A stretch of DNA of 64,000 nt from Pestalotiopsis fici W106-1 (Eukaryota; Ascomycota; Sordariomycetes; Amphisphaeriales; Sporocadaceae): positions 372,001 to 436,000 of the forward strand of contig NW_006917098.1 in the NCBI RefSeq assembly GCF_000516985.1, read 5' to 3'. A program made the translations under genes and the position numbers. A model generated the notes under the pieces. It was not told where the DNA came from. It saw only the letters and a program-made list of their open reading frames with translations, and made no database searches. Positions 48,377 through 60,898 of this stretch are shown here, one piece after another; the stretch's first letter is position 1; every line of letters starts with the position of its first letter.

Positions 48377-51120
48377 TGAAGGCGGTTTATTAAAGAGAAT
48401 ATCGCGAGTCGGAAAGGCCAACAGATGCGGGTGTGTACTATAGACGAGGGCGTTAGATGGGTCTGATGCAATTTTAGATGGCGCAGGACTGGACAATGCG
48501 CGCCGACATCACGACGAGGCCTGAGCAGGAATTCTCGGCCAACCTAGCCGTAGCCTACCTGTCGACTGCGCTACAACGTTTAAGGGGTGCTTTCAACGGA
48601 GGTGTTGCAGAGGAGAGACAGCTTACGTATACAAGAGAAACAGTCGGGAAAGCAGCAAAATATCGTTACAATGAAGATCCCATGCTTTTCGTCAAAGTCG
48701 CTCACTTGGAAGCAGCCAAAGATGGGCGCGATCGTATGAACAACCAAAAAAAAAAAAAAAGATTGACAGACGAGCTATCGGCAAGTTGGCAAAGTGTCAG
48801 CTTCGAGATGGACACGACACGGCATTCGTCAAACGCCAGATCCGATCAATGCGTGCGATTTGATCCCGGTACATGTAACTCAGACGGTTCGACCAACCAA
48901 CATACATGTACCTCGACATGGACTGCGTCTGCATTAGCAGCTGCCCAGCTGTGTTTGGCACGAGGTGCAGTGGGTCAGGCCAGGCACTTTTGGCGGCTTC
49001 CGTTGGTGTCTAGCCCGCTGAGAGGAGCTCCGACAGTTGACCCCCAGTCCAGTCAGCAGTGAGTACGAAGGCATATTTCAAAAGTTTATCTCATGATCCG
49101 TGCACGCTCATGTGCGATTATTGCGTTACCTTTACCCTAGTACTGTACGGTGTACTTACCTCTATTAGAAGCCCCCTGGGTCCATTAGAAAAAGTCCCTG
49201 TTAAATGGTATTTCTAGGGCATACCCGCTAAATGATCTGCTGGAATATACTGCTGGATACTACCAATTTGAACCATAAAACGACGTCGCATCGATATTTT
49301 ATTGATTTCGACGAAAAAAGGTCTCTCGAGATAATATTCTAGTACGTGTATAGTGATTTGAACTGGAAATAGCAGCTGCATCCGCTGCATTTGCGTAAAG
49401 GTGCTAAGTACCCTAGGAAATGCAGTAACGTTTTCGCACGGTAAGTCGTGCACGGGCCATGAGATAAACTTATGAAATATACTATCGTACAAGTCTTACT
49501 GGTCGCTTCCTGCCGTTTGGGTCGGTTGCAGCTCAGCTAGGCTTAATTGGTCTGGTGACCCCACTTTGAAGATCGACTCGGTCCATTGCGAACCCCCCGA
49601 GCCCCCTAAAATAGGAACCAAAAAAAGATAACAAGCCTGCTTGCGAGAGTGTTTTTTGTGCTCCTAAATTTTGAATTAAGAGTATGCTGAGCCTGTCAGA
49701 ATGGATGGCGGGACGCACGCTTCTTTTCAACGTTGACTTTTACCATGTAGACACTCAACCTTACATGCATATGTGGCATTGAGCAGGTTCCACCTTGGCC
49801 TTGTAGCAACGAGCTTCGGATGCCACCGCTAAATTCGGTCCGCTTGTAAGCTAGGTAGGCAAAGTACTCTGTAGCTTCCGGATACATGTTCAAAGCTTTA
49901 GGCGTGTGTGCACAACGACTGAGCAGCAACAGTCATAAGACTTGATACAGACAGGTTGATCATACAAAGGCAGCAGGTTAGTAGGAGTCAGCTTGTGAAA
50001 AGCGTCATAGCCGTGGCTATTATATAAGAATATACATCTCCGCAAGGGAAGAAACAGATGATATAAGGTCGCTCATCTAAAGTACCTAGGTACTTTATAA
50101 TACTGCTTTTACAAAAGGAATTCGCTCTTTAATTTCAATATTACTGCTAGTAATCCCTCGAAACCTCTTAGAGTCACGGCTTTTGTTCTTAAAAAAAAAT
50201 GGCGAGAGAACTTCTCGTCTTTATATTATACTCAAATGTTGTCACTTTGTTGCTTGCACTGGTGGTCATGCTGGAAGTTATGGGTAACACATCAAAGGAA
50301 ATACTCAAGCCTTACCTGCATACATAATGATTACAAGACACATTGATCTCGCTGGCCCTCCATTTAGCGGGCAATGTGTCATGTCGTCGACCATCATTAT
50401 CATCAGGTTTATTTAAGCTTTGTCATTCATGCGAATTAGGCGTCATGCTTTCAAGCTCCCCCGCCGCGCTCTAGACATTCAAGAACCAAAATAATGAATG
50501 CTCGGAAGTCCTTCCCGTTTCTCCTTCTTGCCTCTTTTCGATTCCTTTATCCCCTCTTTCGTTTTTCAAATACACTCTTTAATTTGAATCGCTTCTGTCC
50601 ATCATTTTGAACATCACATAAACAAGTCACTTTGGTTCCATGGTGCGCTTATCTCGAAACCGGTGCACGGAACCAGGAACTATACCATATCCGTACTCCA
50701 TGATACGATGATTCCTGACGTACATGGTAAGGTCAAGTATGATGTTGATATAGTACTGCAACTATATCCAAGCTCCAATCGCGAGTTCAAATGCACATAG
50801 ATATTTCTCATTAAGAATGATTCCCATTTTTGTAGGACAATGGCTTTTAGAGGAAAACTTTGAGTGACGTGGTATAGCAAAAAGCATCGATGACTGGAGC
50901 GGGGCGGAGATTGTCAACCATATCCCGAGCCTTCTTTTCACTTACATTGGCCGAAATTATTAATTGTTCCTGGAGCTTCATTGGGTCGAAAACTCCAAGG
51001 CTCATACATATAACATGCACCTTCCGGAGCTTGTCCGTGCTGCCATTTGGCATCCGTTCACGCTCGCTCGGTAGTTTATTGCCTGTCAAACTCAACAGCA
51101 TTCAATAGAGATTATTGATT
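48377..51120. other. Intergenic DNA upstream of SEC16 and of the Thr-rich gene
   Basis: About 2.7 kb without a supportable gene; it must contain the SEC16 promoter. An ATG frame at 48478-49062 overlaps the SEC16 leader and has no recognisable features. Minus-strand frames at 49214-49492 and 49696-49929 are likewise unsupported. No RNA gene was recognised. Confidence 0.45.
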
Positions 51121-52410
51121 ATGACTGCTTTGGTTGCAACAACAAGTGCGTCGGCGCCTGACGCTTGTGGTTTTGGTTATTATTCAAGCCTTAGTAGTTT
51201 GGTTGCCACCTATGCTCCGGCTCGAAGCGTAAGCATTGTCTTCACCATACATTCTCTCAATCGGTGCCAATGATTACCTACGTCTACCATGACTACTAAC
51301 TGAACTATTGCATAGTGGTGCAATGCAAGATACCATCAGCAACCATATACAACGGAGATTACAGTAACAAAGGCTGCAACTGTGACAATTGAGGTCACGC
51401 CCACGCCTGGTGCCCCAGAAGCCTCGGTTCTTACCGTCACTGAAACTGAGACTGAGTTCGCCACACCAACTACGATAACAAGAAAAGAGTTCCCTACTCT
51501 GAGTGAAACAATAACTAGTGTGGTCACTACCACATCTATCAAGAGTGAAGCCGCGGAGATAGTCACATCGACAGCCACTGTCTGTCCCGCCACGACATCT
51601 ACAGGTGTGTTAAAGAGGTGGGTGTATAAGCATGGCGGCAAGAAACCACCTTCCAAGCCATCCCGTGAAACGGATCAAAGTGAGTCGGACTCTCCTGATA
51701 AATCTTGCCTTGGAAGTAAGGACTGCGTCTCATCATTGATAGGACAACCTTCATACGACAATAATCATGGATACTTGGGTGGATTTGGCACGTATCATGG
51801 CGGAAGTGTCGTTGTTATCAACCCATCCGAGAGCGCTACTCTGGATCCTACCCTTTGCTCTTGCATTATTGGGGTCACAAAGACAGTCACAACTACATCC
51901 ACGGGTGCAGCCTTTACAACTACCTTGACTGCTACACTACGGCCAATGGATCCAGCAGTTTCAACAACCACGGCAACTACGCGAACGACGATAAGGAGAG
52001 TAGTAATCACCACTTTAGTCTCGACAGTAACACTTAGAACTACAACCACCAACACAATCTCCACCACTGTTACCACAACGGTGCCGATTGCTACCGTAAC
52101 GAGCTCAGAATTCACAATGGAGGCCCCCAGTGGAGGCGGTTGTGGCTGTCCATTCGCTGTCCAGTGCCAAATGGCCTTGCTAAGTTTCGACCTCGACGGG
52201 ATACGGCCCGCAACAAACTATGCAGAGTGCATTGATATCTGCAACCACATACAGGAGTGTGTCGCAGCTGAATTCTTTAATGGAGGCTCCTGTATCACAT
52301 ACTATGAGTCTTCCTTTCTTATTGACGATCCCGATCGAGTCTTGGCAGTGAAGCAAGTGGATGGCAGCTGCAATCAATTCTCTGATACATGCATCTACGA
52401 TGGTCCCTGA
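51121..52410 (+). CDS. Thr-rich protein with Cys-rich C-terminal domain
   Basis: Two exons, 51121-51228 and 51316-52410, with an 87-bp intron (GTAAGC donor, ACTAAC branch, CATAG acceptor) give 400 residues in one frame. The middle is dominated by Thr, Val and Ser (runs such as TTTTNTISTTVTTTV), typical of O-mannosylated wall or secreted proteins. The last 90 residues carry eight cysteines in a pattern (CGCPF, QCQM, ECIDICN, QECVAAEFF, GSCITY) that resembles a PAN/Apple-type fold. No clear hydrophobic signal peptide is present at MTALVATTSASAP, so a further upstream exon may be missing. The long open frame alone begins at a GTG, so the two-exon model is needed. Probably extracellular; function unknown. 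Confidence 0.68.
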
Positions 52411-52862
52411 AGTTGCTACATCTTTCGTTCCCAATCTCTTTCTCTTTCTGGCTTTTTGTGTTATGGAATAAATTTATACTTGCTGTATGGTATCAATTTC
52501 AGATGGCCCAGATCATGCTGCGCGCAGATGACGTTCTTCATGCAAAAGCCGACATCCATTCTGTTGACATGCATAGCACTTATGTTGCAGTATACCATAT
52601 GGATAATAGATTGAAAGACGGAGAGCTAAAAGTAAACCCCCAGCTTTCTGGGACTAAACTGGCGGGGCTGGTTCGTCCACCACACCACGGTGTAGAACGG
52701 TCATACTGCAATAGGCCATCCAGCCAGTTCGCAGTTCGGGACACCCAAATACCGAACCTTGGTCAAGTTTGTTCAACAACATAATGATCCAACAAATCTA
52801 TCGACAAGAATCCATCTCTATCCTTCCTCATACATTTCGTGAAATGCCGCGTTGCCTCCGCT
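52411..52862. other. Short convergent intergenic region
   Basis: 452 bp between the 3' ends of the Thr-rich gene and the PKS. No gene is supported; it holds the two 3' UTRs and marks the probable left edge of the biosynthetic cluster. Confidence 0.5.
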
Positions 52863-55800
52863 TCAACCGTAGTACTCCAATAACCAAGCCCTCAGATCCC
52901 CAACAGCGGGATACTCCAAGAACAAACTTCCACTGATTGTGACTCCGAGTGTCTCACGGAACTTCTCTGCAATCACCAGACTCATCAGACTGTCAACTCC
53001 AATGTTGGCGAATTGAACATCATCTTCAAGTTCCGAAACATCTAGAGCAGCCTCGGCAGCGACAAGGGCCATGGCTTTCACCGTGATACTATCTTCATTC
53101 ACCGCAGCTGCAGCAACCGGCTCTGGACTCTTTGCTGCAGGCGCCGCAACAGCGTTCTCCTTTGTAGGGGGAGGCTTATCCACCACAGGGACCTGAGCCA
53201 CAACCACTGCACTCTTCTTTTCGAGCGCCGGCGGGATCGCGGCCTTGACTGCCGGCGCGTGCTTCCCACCGTGTTTCGCGGCGTCGGGGGCGGAGAAGAA
53301 GCGGTCGAGCAGGAGTCGCGGGTAACGACGAAACTTGATACCACGCACTTGGCCAATGATTTTGTTGTCTTGAAAGATGTAAACATCGCCCAGGAACACG
53401 CCGGCATCTTCCTCTGTGGGGATCATTTTGACGTATGATCGGTACCTGGCACCGGCCAGGAGAGGACGGGCAAACCTCATCGACTCCCAGCCGGGCGTGA
53501 CGCAAAAGTTATTGGCGGTATCGACGGCATCCGAGACATTCATGATGAAGCCAGCCAAATGAGCCACACTGTCAATGAAGAATGGCGGAACCGTCCATGT
53601 ACCGCCCTTTTCCTTTGTCAACTCTACGTCGGCGAATGCTTCTAATCCATGGAGAACCACAGATTGCATCCCTCGATACTTGTCGGCATAGTCGACCAGA
53701 TTACGTGCAAAAAGTCCATAGGCCATATTGCGGGAGAATCTGTTCGCCACTCCTTGCTCGGCAAGTCGCTCGAGTTCGTGCACTCTTCCCAGCACGAGAT
53801 GTGTTGTTGGGATCCAGGACTGAAGCCAGTCATTTGCTTTGCCATAGAAGAGAGTGGCAGTAGCGAATGGCTCATCGAGGCCTCCATCAGGAAGAACATT
53901 GAACCAAGTTACTTGAGCAGTTCCAGAGCTGATGTCCTCTGTGGATATTGAGACCTGAATCAACTGAGGCACGTCGCGATTCTTCTGTGCAACTAGGCCT
54001 TTGACAACTTCCAGATTGGAGATGTTCATATGGATATCCTTGACACCAGGTTTGAGCTTGGTATGCAGGTAACGTCCTATAGTGTATACAATATCGGCAT
54101 GAATTGACTGTACATAACGTTAGCCAGCTGGACTCTTATGGATCTAATGCCGTCGAGGATACCTACCGATGTCACAACCCCACAATTGTTCATCTTGTGC
54201 CCATAGGCGGCGTCATGGAAGTCTTGTTGCATAAGATCAGACTGTATGTCGACTGTGCCGGCCGTGCCGTCGAACGTTTCCCCAATCACTCGGTGGACTG
54301 TTGAGGTGCTGATGGGCGAAGGAGGAAGGTCACCTCCGACCCGAGGAGCTTTTGCTGCCTTCTCGGCATCATAGAATGTGTTGCCCTTGGTCAAGGCCCA
54401 ATCACCGTTGTACTGAATCCAGTACGTCTTGTCATTCCAACTATAGGTCGGCAGATCCAGGAGACGCAGTGCTTGTTCAAAGGGGCGGTGGTATTCATTC
54501 CAGTCTACGGGAATCCCGGCAAGATGGAGTGCACCCAAAGTTTGAACGAGCGTTTGCCAGTTGTTCTCGCCACGGCGGATCGAGGGCGATGCGACCTTGA
54601 TGCTCGGAACAGCACTACGAATGAAACCCATACAAACAGGATGGGGTCCAATTTCAATCCATGTGGTTGACTCGTCAATGATTGAAATCTTCTGTGCTGC
54701 TTCCAGTGCAGACAAGAAGTCGACACTCTCTCGGGTTGCACGACGAACATAATTGGCGTTGATCGTCTTGTCGTTGAACACAACCTTTCCCAACAACGGT
54801 GAAATGACTGGCAGATTTGGTGCCTGGAACAAAACTCCAGTTCTCGAAACACTTTCAAAGTCGTCCAGGATGGGATCGGTTTGTGCTGAGTGGAAAGCAA
54901 ATGCCACATCAAGACTAAAGCATTTGTACCCGGCGCTTTCTAGCACGGAAGCAAGCTTATCGATGTCATCTTTGGCAGCACTGAGAACTGTGTCCTTCTG
55001 TCCATTGATGCAAGCAACCTCGTAAGGTAGCTCCCCTGCGGCCTCTTGGACCTGAGCAAGGGAAGCTCTCACGGCAAGCATTTTATGGCTTCCAGCCTGA
55101 CACTTCTTTTCGAGCATCAAGGCCCGCTGGCCAACGAGGAAGATGGCGTCACTTGCCGACAGAACTCCGGCTACGTGTAATGCCGCGTACTCGCCGAGAC
55201 TGTGTCCTATGACAACATCGGGCTTGACGCCCAATGAAGCCCAGTATTTTGCGAGGGCAATCTCAGTGCACAGCAAAGCGAGCTGGGTTACGACAGGCCG
55301 GTGCGTGTGCTCTTTAGGGAAGCTTCCGTCGATGGCCGGGACAAAAGATGGGAATCCTTGTCCTTGGGCAAATGAATCGAGTTGCAAGATCTGGTCGCGG
55401 AAATATTTGGACTCATGGTAGAGCTCCAAGTCCATCGTCCCATACGACGCTCCCTGGCCTGTGAAAGCAAACGCGACGGGTGGAGGTCCTGCGGCGGCTA
55501 CGATTGGTTTATGCGAGTCTGCTGAGTCCAACTGCGAGCGTAGCTGTTTCTTTAAATGCGCTACATCAGAAGTGGTAATCGCTACTCTGTGACTGTGGTG
55601 GTAACGCCGGGCTGTCAAGGAGTAGGACAGATCAGCTAGCGAGACATCTGGGCTCACTTCCAGATAGTCTATAAGCCGCTGGATGTTCCCCTTCAGCGAG
55701 ACTTTACTTTTCGCAGAGATTGGAATCAGATGTGTGGTCCGGGGATCGTGACCGATTGTTTGTCGCAAAGGTCCTTCCTCGATGGCTATCGTCGTGTTGC

Positions 55801-58479
55801 CTCCCGCAGCGCTGAAGTTATTGACAACTGCAATGCGTTTCCTGTCAGTACTGCGAGGCCAGGCCGTTTTCTGATACGGGATATTTATGTTCCGCTTGTC
55901 CAGGTCCTTGGGGAATCCTGGGTTGATGCTGTTCTTGATTCCAGCATGCGGTGGTATCGCTTCTTTCTGAAACATCAACAGTACCTTGATCAACGCTGTC
56001 ACTCCTGCCACGGCTTCGCCATGGCCTACATTGGATTTGACTGCACCGATATGAAGGGGCTGCTTGCTAGTGCGTCGCTTGTTTGCTATTGGGGCAAATA
56101 CCTCGGTGACGGATTGCATTTCTTCCGAGTCGCCAGCCTGTGTACCAGTGCCGTGCATTTCGACAAAGCTAACATCGAATGGGTCCAAGGCGGCATCTCG
56201 AAGAATTTGCCTGTATAGGAATGCTTGGGACGGGGCATGCGGATGTGTAATCGAGATTGCGTCGGCGGAATGATTCGTTCCCGCTCCTAGTATAACACCG
56301 AGTATGTTATCGTTGTCAGCTTCCGCATCTTCGAGGCGCTTCATAACGATTGACCCGATGCCGTCTGCGCGACAGTAACCGTCTGCTTCACAGTCCCATG
56401 TCTTGCAAGCATTGGGAGTTTTGGAAAGGAAGTGCCCATTTCCTAGACCAGCAAATGCGTCGGAATTGGTCAACACATTCATTCCGCCAGCTACCACTGT
56501 GTCGGTGTCTCCATTCCATAAAGACGTACAAGCTGCCTTCATGAGGTGTTAGCTTCCGAATCCATCATAAATCTCTGGTGCTTACCTGTATCGTTGCCAG
56601 ACTTGACGAACATGCCGTGTCTATACTATAGCTTGGACCCGAGAATTTAAAAAAGTAGTTGATTCGTCCCGGGCCAAAAGCTCTACACCCACCGGGGATG
56701 AAGTATGTACTGATTTCTTGTGCAGTATTCACCTCACGGTAGTCGTCACTCGCTTGACCATAAAACGTCCCAATGCGATGCAAATTGGTTGCGCTCGTAC
56801 GATTCGCCACATAGCCAGCTCGCTCGAGTGCTTCGTAAGCAGTCACCAACGCGAGCCTTTGCATTGGATCGGTCTGTTGCGCTTCTCGAGGCGACATGTT
56901 GAAGAAGCCTGCATCGAAAAGGCCAGGCTCGTCGATGAAACATCCGTATGGTGTGATACTCGTGTTCACTCTCTTCCCAGTAGGGTCGTGATGTGTTTCG
57001 ACATCGAAACGGTCGGCTGGGATCTTGCGGTGAACATCAAGGCCTTTTTCCAGCAGCTCCCAGAACTTTTCAGTGTCCGTGGCACCACTCGGCATCCGAC
57101 AGGACATTCCAACAATGGCAATTTTGGACTGCAAGGAGCCTCGCGGACCCTGGAGCCGCTCACGACTCTGGTGGAGCCACTGCAAGAGGTCTTCTGTCGT
57201 GGTTTGCAGGCCACTGTCGGCCGACTTCAGAGCTTTCACCAACTCATGCACGGGAAGAGAGTCGCGGAAGACGAGTACCTCGACCTCGGTTGCCGAAAGC
57301 TCTTGAATACGTTCCAGAACACCCTTCACAACTTTGTCCCATTGTATCTTTTGTGTCAAGATCTCACCGACAACTTGCTCAAACAGATTCGTCACACTTG
57401 TGGACAAGAACGGCTTGCCGGTAGAAGTAGAGAAAAGTCTCACGCTAGGTGAGTACCGAACGTGTGTTTCGTCCAGTACAGACTTTTCGACGACTTCCTG
57501 CACATGCCGTTGTTCGTAAATGTGCCCGGCATGACACAGGCCTCCATATACGGGTAAAGCGACGAATTTACGATCTCGAAAGAAGTCTGACAAGCGGAAG
57601 AGGCTTCTCAGCCTGGCGGGCGGTCCACTTATTGTTACGGAAGTCCTGCTTAACGCGCTGACAAAGATCTTGCTCGGTATAGGCGTTTTCTGCCTAGCGG
57701 GTCAATGGTACTGCCACTAAAATAAAATGCAAAAAGAAAAGGGAAAGTATACCTCTCTGGAATGTATTTCGTCCAGCTCCTTCTGTACCACCTCCGGTGA
57801 CACATCGGGAATGACATATGCCCAGGAGTCGGGGGTGCCCGTGGTGGAACGGTCTCTTGGCTGTAGATTTTGAGAAACGCCGTCCACAAGTACACCAAGA
57901 CGAAATGCAATGCGGACAGCCTCGGCACCGGCGACCGGAAGATCTGCGAGGCTGGGAGTGACAGATACAGCAGCCGCTGCTACCAGACCAATTCCCAGAC
58001 CAGCGACGCTTGCAATGGATGAACCAAAAGGGAACAGGTGGTCTGTCGTCTCGTAATGTCTTTTTACGAGTTTTAGTTTTACACGGCCAGGTACGGCTGA
58101 CATGGAGCTACATACCCTATCAGGTTCGCGAACTGAATTGCACAGAGGAGGACTCCATCGATGGAGCCAGAAAGGGCCCCTTTCGAAGCTCTGCATGTTC
58201 AGCAAAGTCGAAAATGGTTCGGAAAGTGGGAATTAGATGTCTCGTCTCGTTGGGTAGTTTGCGTATCTCCTCTCGCACTGCCGAGGTCGCTTCTTCGATG
58301 AACTGGCCGAGTACTTGGTGCTGCCTGGATTTACTGCGGTCAAACAGCTTGCGGACAATGAAGTTCAGATCATCTGGGGGAAACTCGTTGCTAAAATACG
58401 CCAGAGTGACTTTGGGCGGCCCCACTGGCGTGTTTAGCGAGCCCCAGGGGGATGTTCCTGATCCCGAGTTGTCTGACAT
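52863..58479 (-). CDS. Non-reducing polyketide synthase, SAT-KS-AT-PT-ACP, with a one-base frameshift
   Basis: Five exons on the minus strand: 58479-58116, 58059-57753, 57689-56586, 56536-54167 and 54107-52863; introns of 49-63 bp, all GT-AG. Phases agree throughout except for one base missing in exon 1 (GGGGCCC at 58174-58180), so the 1796-residue product is interrupted after about residue 102. Numbering as if uninterrupted: SAT 1-350; KS from about 415 with DTACSSS near 579, [10 protein letters not shown] and KSNVGHG; AT with GHSLGEY near 1036; PT with the His in [13 protein letters not shown] near 1365 and the Asp in FFIDSVAHL near 1561; one ACP with GVDSLMSL near 1755. No TE or CMeT follows. 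This layout, with a discrete metallo-beta-lactamase thioesterase next door, is that of atrochrysone carboxylic acid synthases (MdpG, GedC, TpcC type). Confidence 0.93.
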
Positions 58480-59041
58480 GGTGAGCGAGGTTGAGCTCAG
58501 TCAGGCTGTTGCTCTCACAATCTGTTGTGTTCATCAAAGGTAGACAGATAGGTAGGTAGGTGGTGACTCTCTATATGTGAACTTGAACAGCAAGCAAGGC
58601 GGCTGATGGTGTAAGGTGATTGGTCAGAGGGGTTGCCGTTGAATGAAGAAAGCTTAGTATCCTCTACATCCGCATTATCCAAGACGAACTACACAGTCTG
58701 ATTGGTTCTGTCTAATCCAGCGAGCCAAGTGCATAATTAAATAGATAGGTGCATTGGAAATTATCGGGACTCGTTCCATCGTTCGGTTGATAGTCAGCTT
58801 GCGCCGGAGTTGGTCAGACATCGGTGCCTACTCTCCTACCTAGGACCGCAAAGAGATTCCCGAACCTTGGTAATCAGGATAAGGATGTGGCAACTCGCAA
58901 AAACCGCGACCCGATACCGTAGATTAACAGGGTTACTTCTGCAAAGTCGGCTTGGGCGACTACCATATCCCCAAAAGATGTGACATTGAGACTACGGTCA
59001 TCGCACCCATTACTACACAGGCTGCATCTTATCCTTTCAAC
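58480..59041. promoter_or_regulatory. Divergent promoter of the PKS and thioesterase genes
   Basis: 562 bp between two divergent start codons. On the PKS side there is a TATA-like element at 58571-58577 (minus strand, about 95 bp before the ATG) and CCAAT boxes on the minus strand at 58619-58623 and 58701-58705. A shared promoter is usual for this PKS and thioesterase pair. No single regulator site is clear enough to name. Confidence 0.55.
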
Positions 59042-60048
59042 ATGGTAGGCAAGGGTGGCTATCGCCAGATCAACAAGGCACTTAACATTTGTGCTTTCGA
59101 GGACTATCTCGACGGCCAGCAAAAGAGCCTTCCCCCACTAAATGATGTCGAACAAATCAGTCCGAATGTCCTTCGCGTTCTGGGGCAGAATCCAGGAAAG
59201 GTAAGCCGGCACAAAAAAATACATGGCAACAAGATTGCGAAGAGTTGACAATGAGTGCTTTCAAGTTCACCCTCCAGGGGACAAATACATATATCATAGG
59301 CACAGGCGAGAAAAGACTTCTTATCGATACAGGACAAGGAATTCCAGAGTGGGCCGATCTTATCAGCTCTACTCTTGCCAACTCTTCAATCCGCCTGTCC
59401 GCAGTACTACTATCCCACTGGCATGGTGACCATACTGGTGGTGTTCCAGATCTCTTGAGACTATACCCCCACCTCTCAGACTCGATATACAAGCATTCTC
59501 CCAGCAAGGGCCAGCAGCCCATCGAGGATGGCCAGGTCTTTGAGGTCGAAGGCGCCACAGTCAGGGCGGTCCACGCCCCTGGACACTCACACGATCACAT
59601 GTGCTTTGTGATTGAAGAGGAAAATGCCATGTTTACTGGCGACAACGTTCTCGGTCATGGGACGGCTGCCGTTGAGCTCCTGAGCACCTGGATGGCGACT
59701 CTACGTCTGATGCAGAGCCACAACTGCGGCAGAGGCTACCCGGCCCACGGCGAAGTCATCCCAAATCTGAACGCGAAGATCTCTGGCGAACTCGCCTCCA
59801 AGGAGCGGCGCGAGCGGCAGGTCTTGCAGCACCTGAACCGCATCAGGAAGGAAGAGCAAGGTGGCAAAGGGAGTGCCACAGTACAGAGGCTGGTCGTGGA
59901 GATGTACGGGGACACGGATCAGCAGATGAGGGAACAAGCTCTCGAGCCTTTTATTGATGAGGTCCTGCGGAAGCTGGCCGAGGACGAGAAGGTTGCTTTT
60001 CAGCTTAGGGCGGGTGAAAAGACGTGGTTTGCTATTGCACTGGAATAA
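59042..60048 (+). CDS. Metallo-beta-lactamase-type thioesterase of the PKS
   Basis: Two exons, 59042-59200 and 59266-60048, with a 65-bp intron (GTAAGC donor, CAAG acceptor), give 313 residues. The zinc-binding HxHxDH motif is at 104-109 (HWHGDH), followed by HAPGHSHDH near 165 and TGDNVLGHG near 185. The N-terminus GGYRQINKALNICAFEDYL and LGQNPGKFTLQGTNTYI are the pattern of discrete thioesterases that release atrochrysone carboxylic acid from ACP (MdpF, GedB, TpcB type). I chose the ATG at 59042; the frame upstream only reaches a TTG. It is divergent from the PKS, whose own TE domain is missing, so it should supply product release. Confidence 0.94.
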
Positions 60049-60898
60049 TGGGCGTCATTCATTATTTAGATTTCAGGTTCAAGGGGAGTTTTAAGAACTC
60101 GTGTTTTAACTCGCAATGTAACATCTTCCCAGCCACTTATTCGCCATCATCTCAATACTTCTCACGCAATCATATCTTGTAGCAGATACAATTTAGCAAA
60201 CCTTTGGTTCTCATTCAAGTTGTGCATACACATATTGGCATATATTTACAGGAAAACCAAGCAGAATCAGTAGGTCTTGTGGATTATACCCGCGAAAACC
60301 AAGACAATGGTCACACACATGACTGCTTGAGATAAATCTACACACAGCTTGACCATATCCAGCTTCTTTCAACTGAAGGTAGTGGGAAATGCTGAAAAGA
60401 GAATCGCCATTCCTGTTAATGGTTCACTGATCAACAATTGGAGTCGAGTTCCGTACACAGTACGAACTGGAAAGCCTTTCATACTGTCTAGGCTCAGCTT
60501 TGCCAGCCAATGCCCCGAGATGCTTACATAAATGCACCGCGAGTAGGCTTTTGCCCCGAAAAACAAACCTACTATACCCCGACACGGGTGAAAACACCTT
60601 TACCCCGAGCATCTGGAATGCCCTGACAAATAATGCCCCGAAGGCCCCTACGGACCGTTTTGATTAGGGTTCCTGTTTATGCCAAATTTTGATATTGCCG
60701 TGTTTCAGAATCAGGCCTTTCGGTATTTCCAATAATTGCCCAAACGGTCCGAAGACATTTCACGTGATAATCAAGATTACAAATTAGTGCATGATGAGGT
60801 CTTATGCAATGATCCATTCGCACTCGGAGCAAGAGCATTCCGCGGGTGTCTACCGTATACTGCGCACAACGAAATCCGACCCGCCAAGCAAAACGTGC
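60049..60898. other. Convergent intergenic region with a repeated CCCCGA motif
   Basis: 850 bp between the 3' ends of the thioesterase and anthrone oxygenase genes, long for a tail-to-tail gap. No gene is supported. Its middle holds five CCCCGA copies, described as a separate feature. Confidence 0.5.
60513..60641 (+). repeat. Five spaced copies of a CCCCGA motif
   Basis: CCCCGA occurs at 60513, 60554, 60577, 60603 and 60636. Three copies follow TG and two follow TA, preceded by an AT-rich dinucleotide, so the shared core is about TRCCCCGA. A decayed copy (CCCTGA) lies between the fourth and fifth. Spacing is 23 to 41 bp. It could be a regulator binding array or a relic of a short repeat; the sequence does not decide. 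Confidence 0.6.

Noticed and set aside
48377..48496. 40-codon N-terminal extension of Sec16
   Set aside because: The extension can only start at a TTG; the first ATG at 48376 matches the usual family start.
48478..49062. 194-codon plus-strand frame starting at an ATG beside SEC16
   Set aside because: Overlaps the probable SEC16 leader, contains a homopolymer A run and no motifs; likely chance.
52389..52784. 131-codon plus-strand frame between the Thr-rich gene and the PKS
   Set aside because: Lies in the 3' UTR zone of two convergent genes and has no recognisable features.
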